Source: Diacronema lutheri (taxonomy: Eukaryota; Haptophyta; Pavlovophyceae; Pavlovales; Pavlovaceae). From it: a stretch of DNA of 64,000 nucleotides. A model generated the notes under the pieces. It was given only the letters and a program-made list of their open reading frames with translations. It did not search any database and had not been told where the DNA came from. Position 1 is the stretch's first letter. Every line of letters begins with the position of its first letter. Of this stretch, positions 20,707-31,500 are shown piece after piece. The stretch is from the NCBI GenBank assembly GCA_019448385.1, contig JAGTXO010000048.1:186001-250000 (forward strand), written 5' to 3'. A program made the translations under genes and the position numbers.

Positions 20707-22509
20707 ATGCTACCCGCCGAGCTGATGCCGCCGCCCGCGACGGAGGATCCAATGGAGCCGCCCGCGCTCCGCGTCGCGCCGCCCCTGCCGCCGCCGGCCG
20801 AGGCCGTGCCGTCGGGCGCCGACGAGCTGCGCGCCGCATCGGACGCGCTGCTCGACGAGCTGCGGCGCGAGTTGCTGCGCCCGCGCGGCAACTGGCTCGT
20901 CGCGGGCTCGGCGCTCGAGGAGCTGTGCATGCGCACGCTCCCCGCGCACGTGCGCGCGCTCCACAAGTTTGTCGATGCGCGCGCGCGCTCGCCGCCGTCG
21001 TCGCTCGCGCGCGCACTCGACGAGGCGCGCGCGGAGCTGCGCGCGCTGCAGGCGCTCCCGCCGCAACCGGCGCTGTCTGCGAGCGGGCGCGAGCTCGCAA
21101 CACTCGAGGCGGCCAACGAGGAGCTGAGCGCGCGCTGCGCCGCGCTCCGCGCGCAGGTCGGCGCGTGGGTGCACGAGAAATCACGCCTCGCCGCCGAGCT
21201 CGGCGCGGCGCACGACGCGACGCGTCGCGCGCGCGAGGAGCGCGAGGCCATGTCCACGGCGCTGGCGGACGTGCTGCGCAGGGTGGCCGCGGAGCGCGAC
21301 GACTTGCGCGTCGAGCTCGCGCGAGCGCGCCGCGGCGCCAACGCCGACGGCGAGGTGCGCGCCGCGGACGGCGCGGACGGCGCATCCGCCGCGCGCGGCG
21401 AGGCGGCGCAGCTGGGCGCGCGGCTTGCCGAGCTGCGCGCCGAGGTGCGCACGCTCGCGGCCGAGCGGGCGGCGCTCCTGCATGGGCTCGCTGCGCCCGA
21501 GGCGATTGCCGCCGCTGCCGCCGGCGCGCCGGCCGCGGCTGCTCAGCTGTTTGCGCCAACGGCTGCTCAGCTATTGGCGCCAGCGGCTGCGCTCGTGTCG
21601 CGCGCGGGCGGCGTGGCATCGGTGGAGCGCCTGCGCACACAGCTCGCCGCCGCCGAGCTCGTCTGTGCGCGCCAGGCCGAAGAGCTCGCCGCCGCGGAGG
21701 AGGACGCGCAGGTCGCAGCCGCCTTCTACAAGGCCGAGCGCGCCGCGCTCGCGCACGCGGCGGAGCGCGCGGAGGCCGAGATTGCGCGCGTGCGCGCGCT
21801 CGAGGAGGCGGCGCGCGCGCAGGCCGACGCCGAGCGCGCGGTGCGCGAGGAGCTCATCATGCGGCTTGCCGCCGCGGAGCGCGAGGCGCAGCGGTTGTGG
21901 CTGCCCGCGCCCGCCGCCGCATGCGCCGAGGCGTCGTGCGTGCAGTCCATCGCGTGGGACGCGGCCGCGTCGGCGGGCGAGCCGGCGCCCGTTCTGAGCG
22001 CGCCGCCGCGCGCCGGCGCGTGCGGCGGCGCGCTCGCGCCTCCGGCGTGCGCAGAACCGGCCGCGCGGCGCGAGCCGCGAGCAGGCGCTGAGCGCGCAGC
22101 GGGGGCGAGCGCACGAGCCGACGCCGTCGGCCATAGCGGCGGGGCGCTGCTCGCTGGGCCCCGTTGGCGCGGGTTCCTCTGGCCGCGGCTCGGCTACCTG
22201 CTCGGTGCGATCGAGCCACCGGCCGCCGTGCGCGCGCAGGGCGTGGCGCTGCCACCCTCCGGCGCGGCCGGCGCTTCGGTGCCGTCCATCGCCGCAGCGG
22301 GCGAGCGTTGCGGGGCGCAGCCGCCGAGCGCCGCGCCATGCGCGACCGCCGCCGGATGCGCGGCGCACGCCGCCCGCCCAGTGTTGGTGCCGACGGCGAC
22401 CGTGCTCCCTGCGGCCACGCCCGCGGCGGATGGCGGCGCGGAGTCAGAGGATGGCCACACGCCCGGCACGCGCACGCCGCCAGGCAGCCAGCAGGCGGCG
22501 CGCTGCTGA
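20707..22509 (+). CDS. Coiled-coil protein of unknown function
   Basis: 600 aa, single exon. The N terminus is Pro-rich. Residues about 35-85 form a helical block with few repeats (ELLRPRGNWLVAGSALEEL, ALHKFVDA). Residues about 110-410 are long Ala/Glu/Arg coiled coil. The C-terminal 190 residues are low-complexity Ala/Pro. No enzymatic motif seen. Product assumed structural; the family is not recognised. Confidence 0.6.
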   Translation: MLPAELMPPPATEDPMEPPALRVAPPLPPPAEAVPSGADELRAASDALLDELRRELLRPRGNWLVAGSALEELCMRTLPAHVRALHKFVDARARSPPSSLARALDEARAELRALQALPPQPALSASGRELATLEAANEELSARCAALRAQVGAWVHEKSRLAAELGAAHDATRRAREEREAMSTALADVLRRVAAERDDLRVELARARRGANADGEVRAADGADGASAARGEAAQLGARLAELRAEVRTLAAERAALLHGLAAPEAIAAAAAGAPAAAAQLFAPTAAQLLAPAAALVSRAGGVASVERLRTQLAAAELVCARQAEELAAAEEDAQVAAAFYKAERAALAHAAERAEAEIARVRALEEAARAQADAERAVREELIMRLAAAEREAQRLWLPAPAAACAEASCVQSIAWDAAASAGEPAPVLSAPPRAGACGGALAPPACAEPAARREPRAGAERAAGASARADAVGHSGGALLAGPRWRGFLWPRLGYLLGAIEPPAAVRAQGVALPPSGAAGASVPSIAAAGERCGAQPPSAAPCATAAGCAAHAARPVLVPTATVLPAATPAADGGAESEDGHTPGTRTPPGSQQAARC

Positions 22510-22582
22510 GCGGATGTTGTACATGCAAACTGTTTGTGACACTTTTCGTGACACTGCTTCTGACATTTGTCGGGGCATGTGA

Positions 22583-24427
22583 TCAGCCCGAGCTGCATGG
22601 CGACGTGCCGCCAGGCCCGCCAACCGCCGCCGAGTCGGACACCGAGGCAGAGCCCAATGAGCGGGCCGGTGAAGAGCAGCCATCGCTGCCACCACAACCG
22701 CGCCTTTTACCACCTGCGTAACCGCCGTTGGCAGCGGCCGATGCGCACGCCGAGCGCACGTCGGTGCGCGCCGAGCTCGGCGTGGGCGCGTGAAGGCCGC
22801 GCTCGGCCACCGTGGCCGGCGCGGCGGCCAGCCTCAGCTTGGCGACCCTGTGCGCAAACTGCGCGGCCGTGCCGAGGGACGAGCGCACCGCGTGCTCGTA
22901 GGCGGCGAGCTGCCCGACGGAGGCCGCCTGCGCACGCGAGAAGTCCGCGCGCAGCCGCTCGCCGCGCGCCTCGAGCTCGGCCATCTCGCGGTTGAATTTG
23001 GCCTCGCGCGCGTTGAGCTGCTGCTGCACCGCGGAGTGCGCGTGCGTGACGATCTCGTCGGCCGTCCGACCCGCGATCAGCCGCTGCGCGTGTGCGCGCA
23101 CGCGGTGCGTTGCTGGCATTTCGTCAATTGAGAGGAGCGCCGGCAGTTGGGCGAGCAGGGCGGGCACGTACTCTGACGGAGCGAGGTCGTTGTCGTGCAG
23201 GCAGAGGTGGAGCAGCGCGGGAAGCGCCGCGCACGCGTGCGCGACCTCGTGCAGCGATTGCAGCTCGCAGCACGAGACGTCGAGCCGCGCGAGCGCGCCC
23301 GCGCCTACGACGCCATCGAGCGAGCGGAGGCCACTGTTGTGATGCGCGCTGCACGCCTGCAGGCGCGGCAGGCGGCCGAGCGGATCGAGCGAGGCGAGCT
23401 GGTTGCCCTCGACGCTGAGCACCTCGAGCTGCTGCAGCGCGTCGAGACCACTCAGTCGCACGATGGCGTTGTAGCTCAGATCCAGCTCGACGAGGCGGTT
23501 GCACCGACCGATCCCGTCGATGTGCGTGAGGCAATTTGTGCAAAGCTGCAGCTTGCGCAGCCCAGGGATGGGCGGGCCGGCTACGTCGAGGCTGGCGAGG
23601 TGGTTGAGCGACAGATCGAGCGCGCGCAGCTGCGGCAGCGCATAGAAGAACTCGGCGCGCGGCAGCAGCTGCAGCCCGTTGAGCGACAGGTCGATCGAGA
23701 CGCACACGGCACGCGCTCGCTGCCGCGCGGCACGGCCGGTGCCGGTGCCGGTGCCGGTGCCGGTGCCACTGCGGCTGCGGCTGCGGCTGCCGCTGCGGCT
23801 GCCGCTTCCGCTTCCGCCTCCGCTTCCGCCTCCGCTTCTGCTTCCGCCTCCGCTTCCGCTTCCGCTTCCGCTTCCGCTTCCGCTTCCGCTTCCGCTTCCG
23901 CTTCCGCTTCCGCTTCCGCTTCCGCTTCCGCTTCCGCTTCCACTGCGGCTGCCGCTGCGGCTGCGGCTGCGGCTGCGGCTGCGGCTGCGGCTGCCGCTGC
24001 GGCTGCGGCTGCGGCTGCGGCTGGCGCTGGCGCTGGCGCTGGCGCTGGCGCTGGCGCTGGCGCTGGCGCTGGCGCTGGTGCTTGCGCTTGCGCTGGCGCT
24101 GGCGCTCGTCGACCCGCGCGCGGACCGAGAAGGCCGGGCGCGAACACCCGCCGCGCTCGAGCCGCCGTTGCCGGCGCCCAACCCGCGCACCATGCGCGCA
24201 ACGTATCTTCGCGCGAGGCGCCTGCGAACGGCCGCCTGGATCCGCACGGCGGAGGTACGCGTGAGCGCTTTGTGCGAGCGCCGCACGTCAGCGACGAGAC
24301 GTGCCACGGCCGGCGGCTCGCGCAGCTGCATGCTGTGGTATTCGACCGCGAGCATGGCAGAATCTGCCGGCAGCTCGACTCGCCACGACGCCGGCGGCCA
24401 CAGCCGTCGAACCCGTGGCTCCGCCAT
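22583..24427 (-). CDS. IQ-motif and SDS22-type leucine-rich-repeat protein
   Basis: About 614 aa from the ATG at 24427 (an upstream ATG at 24529 adds 34 residues). Order: a conserved N-terminal block, an IQ motif (SAVRIQAAVRRRLARRYV), a long Ser/Arg/Gly/Ala hexanucleotide-encoded stretch, about seven SDS22-like LRRs (LRALDLSLNHLASLD, LVELDLSYNAIVRLSGL, LEVLSVEGNQLASLDPL) with an LRR cap (LLSIDEMPATHRVRAHAQRL), then a coiled coil and a Gly/Ser tail. Such IQ-LRR proteins are common at cilia and centrosomes. The repeat stretch could instead be an in-frame intron, since hexamers stay open in every frame. Confidence 0.7.
   Translation of the reverse strand: MAEPRVRRLWPPASWRVELPADSAMLAVEYHSMQLREPPAVARLVADVRRSHKALTRTSAVRIQAAVRRRLARRYVARMVRGLGAGNGGSSAAGVRARPSRSARGSTSASASASASTSASASASASASASASASASRSRSRSRSGSRSRSRSRSRSRSGSRSGSGSGSGSGSGSGSGSGSGSGSGSGSGSGSGGGSRSGGGSGGGSGSGSRSGSRSRSRSGTGTGTGTGTGRAARQRARAVCVSIDLSLNGLQLLPRAEFFYALPQLRALDLSLNHLASLDVAGPPIPGLRKLQLCTNCLTHIDGIGRCNRLVELDLSYNAIVRLSGLDALQQLEVLSVEGNQLASLDPLGRLPRLQACSAHHNSGLRSLDGVVGAGALARLDVSCCELQSLHEVAHACAALPALLHLCLHDNDLAPSEYVPALLAQLPALLSIDEMPATHRVRAHAQRLIAGRTADEIVTHAHSAVQQQLNAREAKFNREMAELEARGERLRADFSRAQAASVGQLAAYEHAVRSSLGTAAQFAHRVAKLRLAAAPATVAERGLHAPTPSSARTDVRSACASAAANGGYAGGKRRGCGGSDGCSSPARSLGSASVSDSAAVGGPGGTSPCSSG
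23738..24112. repeat. Compound hexanucleotide array in the LRR gene
   Basis: Blocks of ggtgcc, ggctgc, cttccg and gctggc hexamers follow each other for about 370 bp. On the gene strand they read as Gly-Thr, Ser-Arg, Ser-Gly and Ser-Ala dipeptides. Confidence 0.9.
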
Positions 24428-24667
24428 CGTGGCAACGGCCAGCAGCAGGCCGAGTCGGACTTGTCGAGTCAAATCTTCGGGACTCGGGACTCGGGACGGT
24501 GTGCGCAGTGCGAACCGTCCCCGCGGCACGTGTCCTCCATCGCAACCGCTGCTGCCGCCCTCGTGTTCGGTCGCCCCAAGCTGGGGCTGCCACGCTTGAC
24601 ACCCTAACGCGCAGCCGTCCGCCTAACTGCCGCGCGCGGCGTGCGCTCCAAGCGCTCGGCCGCGCGC

Positions 24668-25825
24668 TCAGATGAACGGGTAGAGCGCATACTGCAGATA
24701 GAAGATCTGCCAGATGCCGCCGTAGAAGCGCTTGATCGAGCCGAGCGACGTCGCGTCGAGGCGGCGGTACGTGGCAAGCAGCTTCACGCCGAGCGCCGCA
24801 TGGCCGACGGCCATCGGCAGCCGGCGGAAGACGCCGGCGGGTGCCAAGAGCGCAAGGAGCGTGGCCGCTGCGTACGCGCCACCGAGCGCCGAGCACGCGC
24901 CGCGCGCGACCGCGCGCACGCCGTAGCGCGTCGCAAAGGTCTTCACCTTGTACGCCGCGTCACCGACGACGTCCGGCAGGTCCTTGGTGACGGCGATCAC
25001 CGAGGCGAAGACGGTCATGAAGGTGGCGATGAAGCACACGACCGGGTTCCACCGGAACGGCACGCCAATCGCCTCGCGCACCGCGTAGTAGACGCCAAAG
25101 TTGAGAAGGAAGCCGCGGACTGTCGAGATGACGAGGCCGGCGGCGATGGGGAAGCGCTTGAGCTGGATGGGCGGGAGGGAGTAGAGGCCGCCAATCGAGA
25201 GCCCCAGCGCGTACAACCCGAAGATGAGCTGCGAGAAGCACAGCCGCACCGTGAGCAGCCCGCCGCACAGCGAGCCGAGCACGAGTGCCCATGCGACCTG
25301 CGGCGAGATCTCGCCGGCGGCGATGGGGAGGAATGGCTTGTTGATCTTGTCCACCTCGACGTCGTAGATCTGGTTGATCCCCACGATGAACGCGTTGCCG
25401 AGCAGCAGCGCGAGCAGCCCGCGCAGCGCCTGCGGCACGAGCTGCAGGGAGATTGCGCTCGGGTGCTCGATCAGCGCGCGCGCGACGCCGGCAAACGAGG
25501 CGAGGATCGTGCCGCGGATCGTGTGCGGCCGGGTGAATTTATACAGCGCGTTCGCCACCCCCGTGCGCGCCGTGCTCTCCACCGCGCTCCCCAGCTCACC
25601 GTCGCCGTCGTCCCGCACGGGCGAGACAAATGGCTCGCGCTGAGCGCCAATCGCGTCGCCGCTGCTGCTCGACGCCGCCGCGAGCGCGCGCGAGCGCTGC
25701 GCGATGCGTGGCGCTCGTCCGAGCTGCGGCAGCGCGCGCGCGTATTGCGCGACGCGCCCGCTCGCGCCCGCGACCGACGCGAGCGCGAGCACACGCCATA
25801 ATTGCGTGCACATACGAGAAGCCAT
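24668..25825 (-). CDS. Homogentisate solanesyltransferase-like prenyltransferase
   Basis: 385 aa membrane prenyltransferase (UbiA superfamily) for plastoquinone or tocopherol synthesis in the plastid envelope. Motifs: FTRPHTIRGT near residue 97; the first Asp motif NQIYDVEVDKINKP; LPIAAGE; KRFPIAAGLVISTVRGFLLN; the second Asp motif TKDLPDVVGD; and a C-terminal LYPFI. RPHTIRGT and the RGFLLNFGVY block resemble homogentisate solanesyltransferase (VTE2-2/PDS2) more than phytyltransferase, so plastoquinone-9 is the likelier product. About 70 residues precede the catalytic domain and begin hydrophobic, fitting a bipartite plastid leader. Single exon, 261 bp from the next gene's stop. Confidence 0.9.
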   Translation of the reverse strand: MASRMCTQLWRVLALASVAGASGRVAQYARALPQLGRAPRIAQRSRALAAASSSSGDAIGAQREPFVSPVRDDGDGELGSAVESTARTGVANALYKFTRPHTIRGTILASFAGVARALIEHPSAISLQLVPQALRGLLALLLGNAFIVGINQIYDVEVDKINKPFLPIAAGEISPQVAWALVLGSLCGGLLTVRLCFSQLIFGLYALGLSIGGLYSLPPIQLKRFPIAAGLVISTVRGFLLNFGVYYAVREAIGVPFRWNPVVCFIATFMTVFASVIAVTKDLPDVVGDAAYKVKTFATRYGVRAVARGACSALGGAYAAATLLALLAPAGVFRRLPMAVGHAALGVKLLATYRRLDATSLGSIKRFYGGIWQIFYLQYALYPFI

Positions 25826-26086
25826 CGCTCGGGCGACGTTGGCTGAGGCTGAGTCAGTCGTTTGGGCGCACGTTCACTCCAACTCACAAGTCTGGCTTCG
25901 ACGAGTCGCAGCCTCGCCGGTCAACGGCTGCGCCAACCGGCTTCCCGCTGGCTTCGGCCTGGGCGGCGGCAGCAGACGCGAGGCGCCGCGCGCCGCGCGC
26001 CTGCGCCAGGCGCGCGCGGCGGCGGCGGCGGCGGCGGCGGCGGCACCAACTCCGCGCGGAGCGCACGCCGGCCCGGGCACCGCGGC

Positions 26087-27277
26087 TCAGAGCGGCTCCT
26101 CCTGCAGCCAGATGGCCGCCTGCTTGGCGTAGTAGGTGAGGATCACGTCGGCGCCCGCGCGCTTGAAGCAGAGGAGCGCCTCGAGCGCCGCCTTGCGCTC
26201 GTCGAGCCAGCCCCTCTCCGCCGCCGCTTTGAGCATGGCGTACTCGCCCGAGACGTGGTACGCGGCGACGGGGAGCTGCGTGTTGTCCTTGAGCCGGCGG
26301 ATCACGTCAAGGTAGGGCATGCCCGGCTTGACCATCACCATGTCCGCGCCCTCCGCCTCGTCGAGCGCCAGCTCGATGAGCGCCTCGCGCCCGTTCGCCG
26401 GGTCCTGCTGGTACGTCTTCTTGTCGCCAAAGCCGGGGTGCGAGTCGAGCGCGTCGCGGAAGGGGCCGTAGAAGGCGGACGCGTACTTGGCCGTGTACGC
26501 GAGGATGCCCACCTTCTGGAAGCCGTGCGAGTCGAGCGCGTCTCGGATCGCTCCGACGCGCCCGTCCATCATGTCCGACGGCGCGACAAAGTCGGTGCCC
26601 GCGCGCGCCTGGCAGAGCGCCTGCTTGCACAGCTGCTCGATCGTCTCGTCGTTGACGATCTCGCCGCCGCGCACGACGCCGTCGTGCCCCTCGGACGAGT
26701 ACGGGTCGAGCGCGACGTCGGTGAACACGACCGACTCGGGCAGCGCGGCCTTGAGCATGCGGACGGCGGTGGGCACGATGCCCGCCGGGTTGTACGCCTC
26801 CTCGCCGCGGTTCGTCTTCAGCGCGTCGTCCACTTTCGGGAACAGGACGAACGCCTTGACGCCGACGGCGTACGCGGCCTTGGCCTCGGCGACCATCGAC
26901 GGGAGCGAGTGGCGCTCGCAGCCGGGCATCGAGGCGATCGGGTCGTTGCGGTCGGCGGAGTGGATGAAGAGCGGGTAAATAAAATCGGCGGCTGTCACCG
27001 CATTCTCCCTCACCATCCGTCGCACAGACTCGGACTGCCGATTGCGGCGCGGGCGCGCGCGCTGCGGGAGCCACGGCTCGCCCTGCGTGTCGCGCTGCAT
27101 GAACGGGTTGGGGACCGGGTCGACCTCGACGGCCGCGGACGCGGGCGCGCTCGTCGCGCGCACGCGCTGCAGCGCAGCGCGCGTGGACGCCGGCGCGCCC
27201 GCGCCCGCCCGCGCCCCTGGCCTAGCCATGCCGGCCACCAGCAGCACGCTGAGCGCGAGCATCGTGGTGCCGTACAA
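26087..27277 (-). CDS. hemB: Porphobilinogen synthase (delta-aminolevulinate dehydratase), plastid type
   Basis: Condenses two 5-aminolevulinate molecules to porphobilinogen, a step shared by chlorophyll and haem synthesis. 396 aa. The metal site is the Asp-rich plant/cyanobacterial version (DVALDPYSSEGHDG) instead of the Cys-rich zinc form, so Mg2+ dependence is expected. The Schiff-base lysine lies in MVMVKPGMPYLD and the second active-site lysine in YTAKYAS. The N terminus (MLALSVLLVAGMARPG and following) is a signal/transit-like extension absent from bacterial enzymes. Single exon. Its start is 47 bp from the divergent phosphatase gene. Confidence 0.95.
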   Translation of the reverse strand: MYGTTMLALSVLLVAGMARPGARAGAGAPASTRAALQRVRATSAPASAAVEVDPVPNPFMQRDTQGEPWLPQRARPRRNRQSESVRRMVRENAVTAADFIYPLFIHSADRNDPIASMPGCERHSLPSMVAEAKAAYAVGVKAFVLFPKVDDALKTNRGEEAYNPAGIVPTAVRMLKAALPESVVFTDVALDPYSSEGHDGVVRGGEIVNDETIEQLCKQALCQARAGTDFVAPSDMMDGRVGAIRDALDSHGFQKVGILAYTAKYASAFYGPFRDALDSHPGFGDKKTYQQDPANGREALIELALDEAEGADMVMVKPGMPYLDVIRRLKDNTQLPVAAYHVSGEYAMLKAAAERGWLDERKAALEALLCFKRAGADVILTYYAKQAAIWLQEEPL

Positions 27278-27324
27278 AATAATGAAGAATTAAAAATCCG
27301 TTTCAAACTTCCACAAGCCGCGGG
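27278..27324. promoter_or_regulatory. Compact bidirectional promoter region
   Basis: Only 47 bp separate the ATGs of porphobilinogen synthase (-) and the phosphatase (+). It is locally AT-rich (aataatgaagaattaaaaat). No TATA box is certain; shared control is inferred from spacing. Confidence 0.45.
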
Positions 27325-28386
27325 ATGGCCGACCGGACGGCGGTCGCGGTGGCGTGCGCGCTGGGGGCGACGGGCGCGCTGGCGGTCGTGATTGTTGCGA
27401 TATATCTGACGGGCTGGGCGCCGCGCTGGTTGCTTAGCCTTGAGGCCCGCCTCTTTCGCTCGGTCAAGCGCCGCAAGCAGTGGAGCTGGGACCGTGTCGA
27501 CGAGCGCGTCTTCATCGGAAGCCTGCCTCGCTGGCCCGAGCAGCTCGCCGAGCTGCGCGCGCACGGCGTGGGCGCGGTGCTCTCGCTCAACGAGACATGG
27601 GAGCTCGCCGTTTCCGCCGCGTGTGTGCGTGACGACTGTGGCATGGCCATGCGCCAGCTGCCGACCGCCGACTTCTTCGCGCCGAGCCAGCGCGACCTCG
27701 TCGAGGCCGTCGCGTTCATCGACCGGCATGCGCGCGCGGGCACGGGCGTGTACGTGCACTGCAACGGCGGCCGTGGGCGCAGCGCCGTCGCGGTGATCTG
27801 CTACCTCATCTACGCGCGCGGCGAGACCGCCGACTCGGCCTTTGCACTCGTGCGCGCCGCTCGCCGCATAGCCAACCTGCGCGCGCTTTGCGGGCTGCGC
27901 ACGCAGTGGCGCGCGGTGCGCACCTTTGAGCGCGAGCTCAGGGCAGCGCGGGCCGAGCTTGCGCGGCGTGGCGTCGATGGGCACGGCCTCGACGAGCTCT
28001 TCGCACCGCCGCGCGGCGCGGAGCGCGGCGTGGGCGGTGCCGTGCGGCCGAAGACGTCGCAGGTCGTCCCGGCCGCGGACGAGGGTCCGGCAGGCGCGGG
28101 CGCGGCGGGCGTCGCACAGCCGGGCGTCGCCGCCGCACCGGCCGTGCCGGCTGGAGCGTGCGTCGGCTCGCTCGCACCGGTCGTCGAGCGGCAGCGCGCG
28201 CGCTCTCCTCTGCCGCGCTCGCCGCCGCACCTCGGCGGCTGCACGCCGCCGGCGGGTGCGTCGGAGGAGCCGATGCCGACGGCAGGCGCGTCGACGGGCA
28301 GCCGCGGACGCATGCACGGCGGCGGCACTTTGGAGGCCGTGCAGCGAGCCGTCCCGCCGGTCGCGATGGCGATGGCCGCCGCGTAG
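27325..28386 (+). CDS. Membrane-anchored dual-specificity phosphatase, PTPMT1-like
   Basis: 353 aa. A TM anchor at about residues 8-30 is followed by a DUSP domain: VDERVFIGSLPRW, the VLSLNETWEL strand, a substrate-loop Asp in LPTADFF, and the catalytic loop VHCNGGRGRSAV (Cys-x5-Arg). The order resembles PTPMT1, which dephosphorylates phosphatidylglycerophosphate on the way to phosphatidylglycerol and cardiolipin. The last about 130 residues are Ala/Pro-rich and variable. Substrate is inferred from motif order only. Confidence 0.8.
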   Translation: MADRTAVAVACALGATGALAVVIVAIYLTGWAPRWLLSLEARLFRSVKRRKQWSWDRVDERVFIGSLPRWPEQLAELRAHGVGAVLSLNETWELAVSAACVRDDCGMAMRQLPTADFFAPSQRDLVEAVAFIDRHARAGTGVYVHCNGGRGRSAVAVICYLIYARGETADSAFALVRAARRIANLRALCGLRTQWRAVRTFERELRAARAELARRGVDGHGLDELFAPPRGAERGVGGAVRPKTSQVVPAADEGPAGAGAAGVAQPGVAAAPAVPAGACVGSLAPVVERQRARSPLPRSPPHLGGCTPPAGASEEPMPTAGASTGSRGRMHGGGTLEAVQRAVPPVAMAMAAA

Positions 28387-28533
28387 CAACTAGCATCGTC
28401 TCCGGGCCGACGTTCTTCGAAAGACGATGAAGAAGCCGAGCCGTTTTTGAAAATCCAAGAAGCCGAAAGAAACTATCGACCCTTCCAGCAGCTTTGCACC
28501 ACCCTCTCAAGATTCCTCGCCGAGTGCGGGTAC

Positions 28534-31500
28534 ATGACCAGTGCCAACGCTGCGCCGTCCATCGGCGCGACGCCGCCCACGGATATGCTCGCGACGGACG
28601 CGCAGCCGGCGTCGTTCACGGCGCGCCTGAAGCGCGCGTTTGATCTTGAGCACCACTTCGAGAAGATCGCGCGCGCCATCGTGGTGCGGCCGTACAAGTT
28701 CCTCGCCGCGTCGCTCGTGCTCACGCTGCTGCTCGGCGGCGGCTGGTCGTTTCAGTTCAACGAGACGCGGCCGGAGAAGCAGTGGGTGCCGCGCACGGCG
28801 ATCGCTCTCGAGCACAAGGATTACGTCGACGTCGTGTGGCCCGGCGAGCTCAGCTTCTCCGCGTGGATCGCGACGCCCGCGGTCGAGGGCGGCAACATGC
28901 TCGATGCCAAGGTCCTCAAGGAGCTGCGCGCGATCGAGGAGAAGGTGAAGACGCTCAGCGTCGACGGCGGCGCGGCGGCGGTCGCGCAATTCCCAAACAT
29001 CGACGCCGCGACGCTCGCCAAGGTCGAGGGCGACTGGTCGTACGAGGGCACGGGCCGCACGGAGCGCAAGTGCTTTCGCTTCGGGCCGACGTGCGGCCAG
29101 ACGTCCATCCTCGCGATCTTCAACGACGACCGCGACGTGATCTCGCGGCTGAACAACGAGGCGGTGCTACGTGCCGTCAACTTTTGGGAGGACCAGAAGC
29201 AAAAGTGCGTCGTCTCGATCGCCGCGGCCGACTCGCCGTGCGCGGACCCGTCCGCGTGGGTGAGCGGCGCATCCAAAAAGGCGTGCCAGGCGTACGACAC
29301 GGCGAAGGAGCGCGCCGACTGCCGCGAGGCGGCCGAGCTGTATTGCGACGAATACTGCTCCGACCCCGACGACGACGCGTGCGAGGACGGCGGCTGCAAG
29401 GACGTCCTCTTCTTCAAGTCGGTCGCGAACAGCTCGATGGCCGGCGCGCAGCTCGCCTTTTTGGGCGATGGCTCCGACTTTGAGCCCTTCGCGCTCAAGA
29501 CGGTTGCGTCGTCGGGCAACGGGCCCAAAAAGGATGCGGACGGCGACTACACGCGCGCCGACGCGCTGCGCGGCGCCTTCTTCCTCGAGAGCAGCCAAAT
29601 CACCGTCGGCGGCGATGCGGTCGACGTGGTGGGCGACGCGTGGGAGAAGGAGGCGCTCTGCGCGCTCGGCATCCCGGCGGGCGGGTACACGACGGAGGAG
29701 TGCCCGCTGCCCGAGCACGTGCGCTTCACCGCGCTCTTCTCGCGCTCCTTCTCTGACGAGTTTGGCGGCGCGATCAACAGCGATCTCGTCCGGCTCGGCG
29801 CGGCCGTCGTCGGCATCGCCGCGTACAGTGCGCGCGGGGCGGGGCGCGGCGCGCGCGATGCGCGCCGCCGCGGCCAACGTCGCCTTCCTCCCCTCCCCCT
29901 CCCCTCCTCCCCCTCGCTGCAACAGTGATACTTATGATCTCGCCGTGCGACCCGGTGCACTCAAAGATCGGCCTCTCGTTGGCCACGGTGCTCATCACGC
30001 TGCTCTCGTACGTGTGCACCACGGGGCTCGGCTCGTACGTGGGCATCTTCACCTCTCAATTGTCCAATCTGGTCCCTTTCTTGCTCCTAGGTTTGGGCGT
30101 TGACGATGCGTTCGTGTTGGTGACTGAGCGCAGCGCTCGCCGTGCAGCGCGCCGTCTCACCCGGGCGGCAGATGGCCCGCCGCCTTCCTCACCACACCCG
30201 GCTGCCGTTCGCCGCCCACCGTCCAACGCGCGCCGTGCGGCGCAGGTGGGCGAGTACAACCGGGCGACGCTGATCAACCCGACGGCGAGCGCGGAGGAGC
30301 GGTGCATCGCCGCGACCAAGCACGGCGGCGTCTCGATCCTCATCACGTCGCTCACCGATGCGCTCGCCTTCCTCGTCGGCTCGAGTACGGTGCTGCCCGC
30401 ACTGGAGTCGTTCTGCCTCTACGCAGGGATGGGCATCGTGTTTTGCTTCGCCTTCCAGCTGACCATCTTCTTGCCCGTCCTCCTCCTCGATGCGCGCCGC
30501 GTTGAGCGCAAGCGGTACGACATGCTCTGCTGCCTGAGCTCGAGCAAGGAGCACCCGTTCGACGACCCGCGCGGCGGCTGCTGCGTGGCCGCGGCGACGG
30601 GCGTCAAGTTCCCCAACAACACGCTCGAGCGCGGCTTTGGCGCGTTCGCGCGCACGATCATCACGCGTCCGGGCAAGGCCTTGGTGCTCGCCGTCTTTGC
30701 CGCCATCTTTGCGATCGGCGCGACCGGCGCGAGCCGGATTTACGCCGACTTCCGCCTCGAGTGGTTCATCCCGGACAACTCGTACGTGCAAAGCTTCTTC
30801 ACGCTCAACGACGCGCTCTTCGCGCAGGGCACGCCATTCTCCGTGTACACGGTCGAAGGCGACTACTTTGCACAGCAGCGCGGCTTCAAGTCGCTCTCGG
30901 CCTTCCTCAACTCGACCAAGTACGTCGATCAGAACGAGGACGTGTCCGACTGGAGCGCGGCGTTCCTCACGTACGCCAAGGAGACCGACTCGTCGTGGCT
31001 CGACCGGGACGGCCTCTTCAAGCGCGAGGACGTCTTCTACCGGCAGCTGCTCCAGTGGCTGCACGGCGCGGGCCGCGAGTTCTCGTCCGCGGTCAAGTGG
31101 GTCGACACCAAGTGCGACGACGACGACGAGTACGGGCGCTGCCAGCAGGAGCTCGGGCTGCGAGCGACGCGCATCTCGGCCGTGACCGCGCTCGAGCAGA
31201 CCAACGTCGGGCGCGACCGGTACAACACGCTCGTCGCGCTGCGCGAGGCGATCGACGAGCGCGTGCCTGGTGCCTTCCCCTACTCGGGCACGTTCCTCTT
31301 CTGGGAGGAGACGGGCTCCATCGACCGCGAGCTCGTGCGCAACTTGCTCATCTGCGCCGCTGTGATCATCGTCGTGATCGGCCTGCTCATCCCGGAGAAG
31401 CGCTCGGCGGTCAGCGCACCGCATGCGTCGCGCCGCGCCGCGTTGCGCTGCGCCGCGCGCACGCGCGCACGCGCTCACGCGCTCACGCGCCGCTGCGCCG

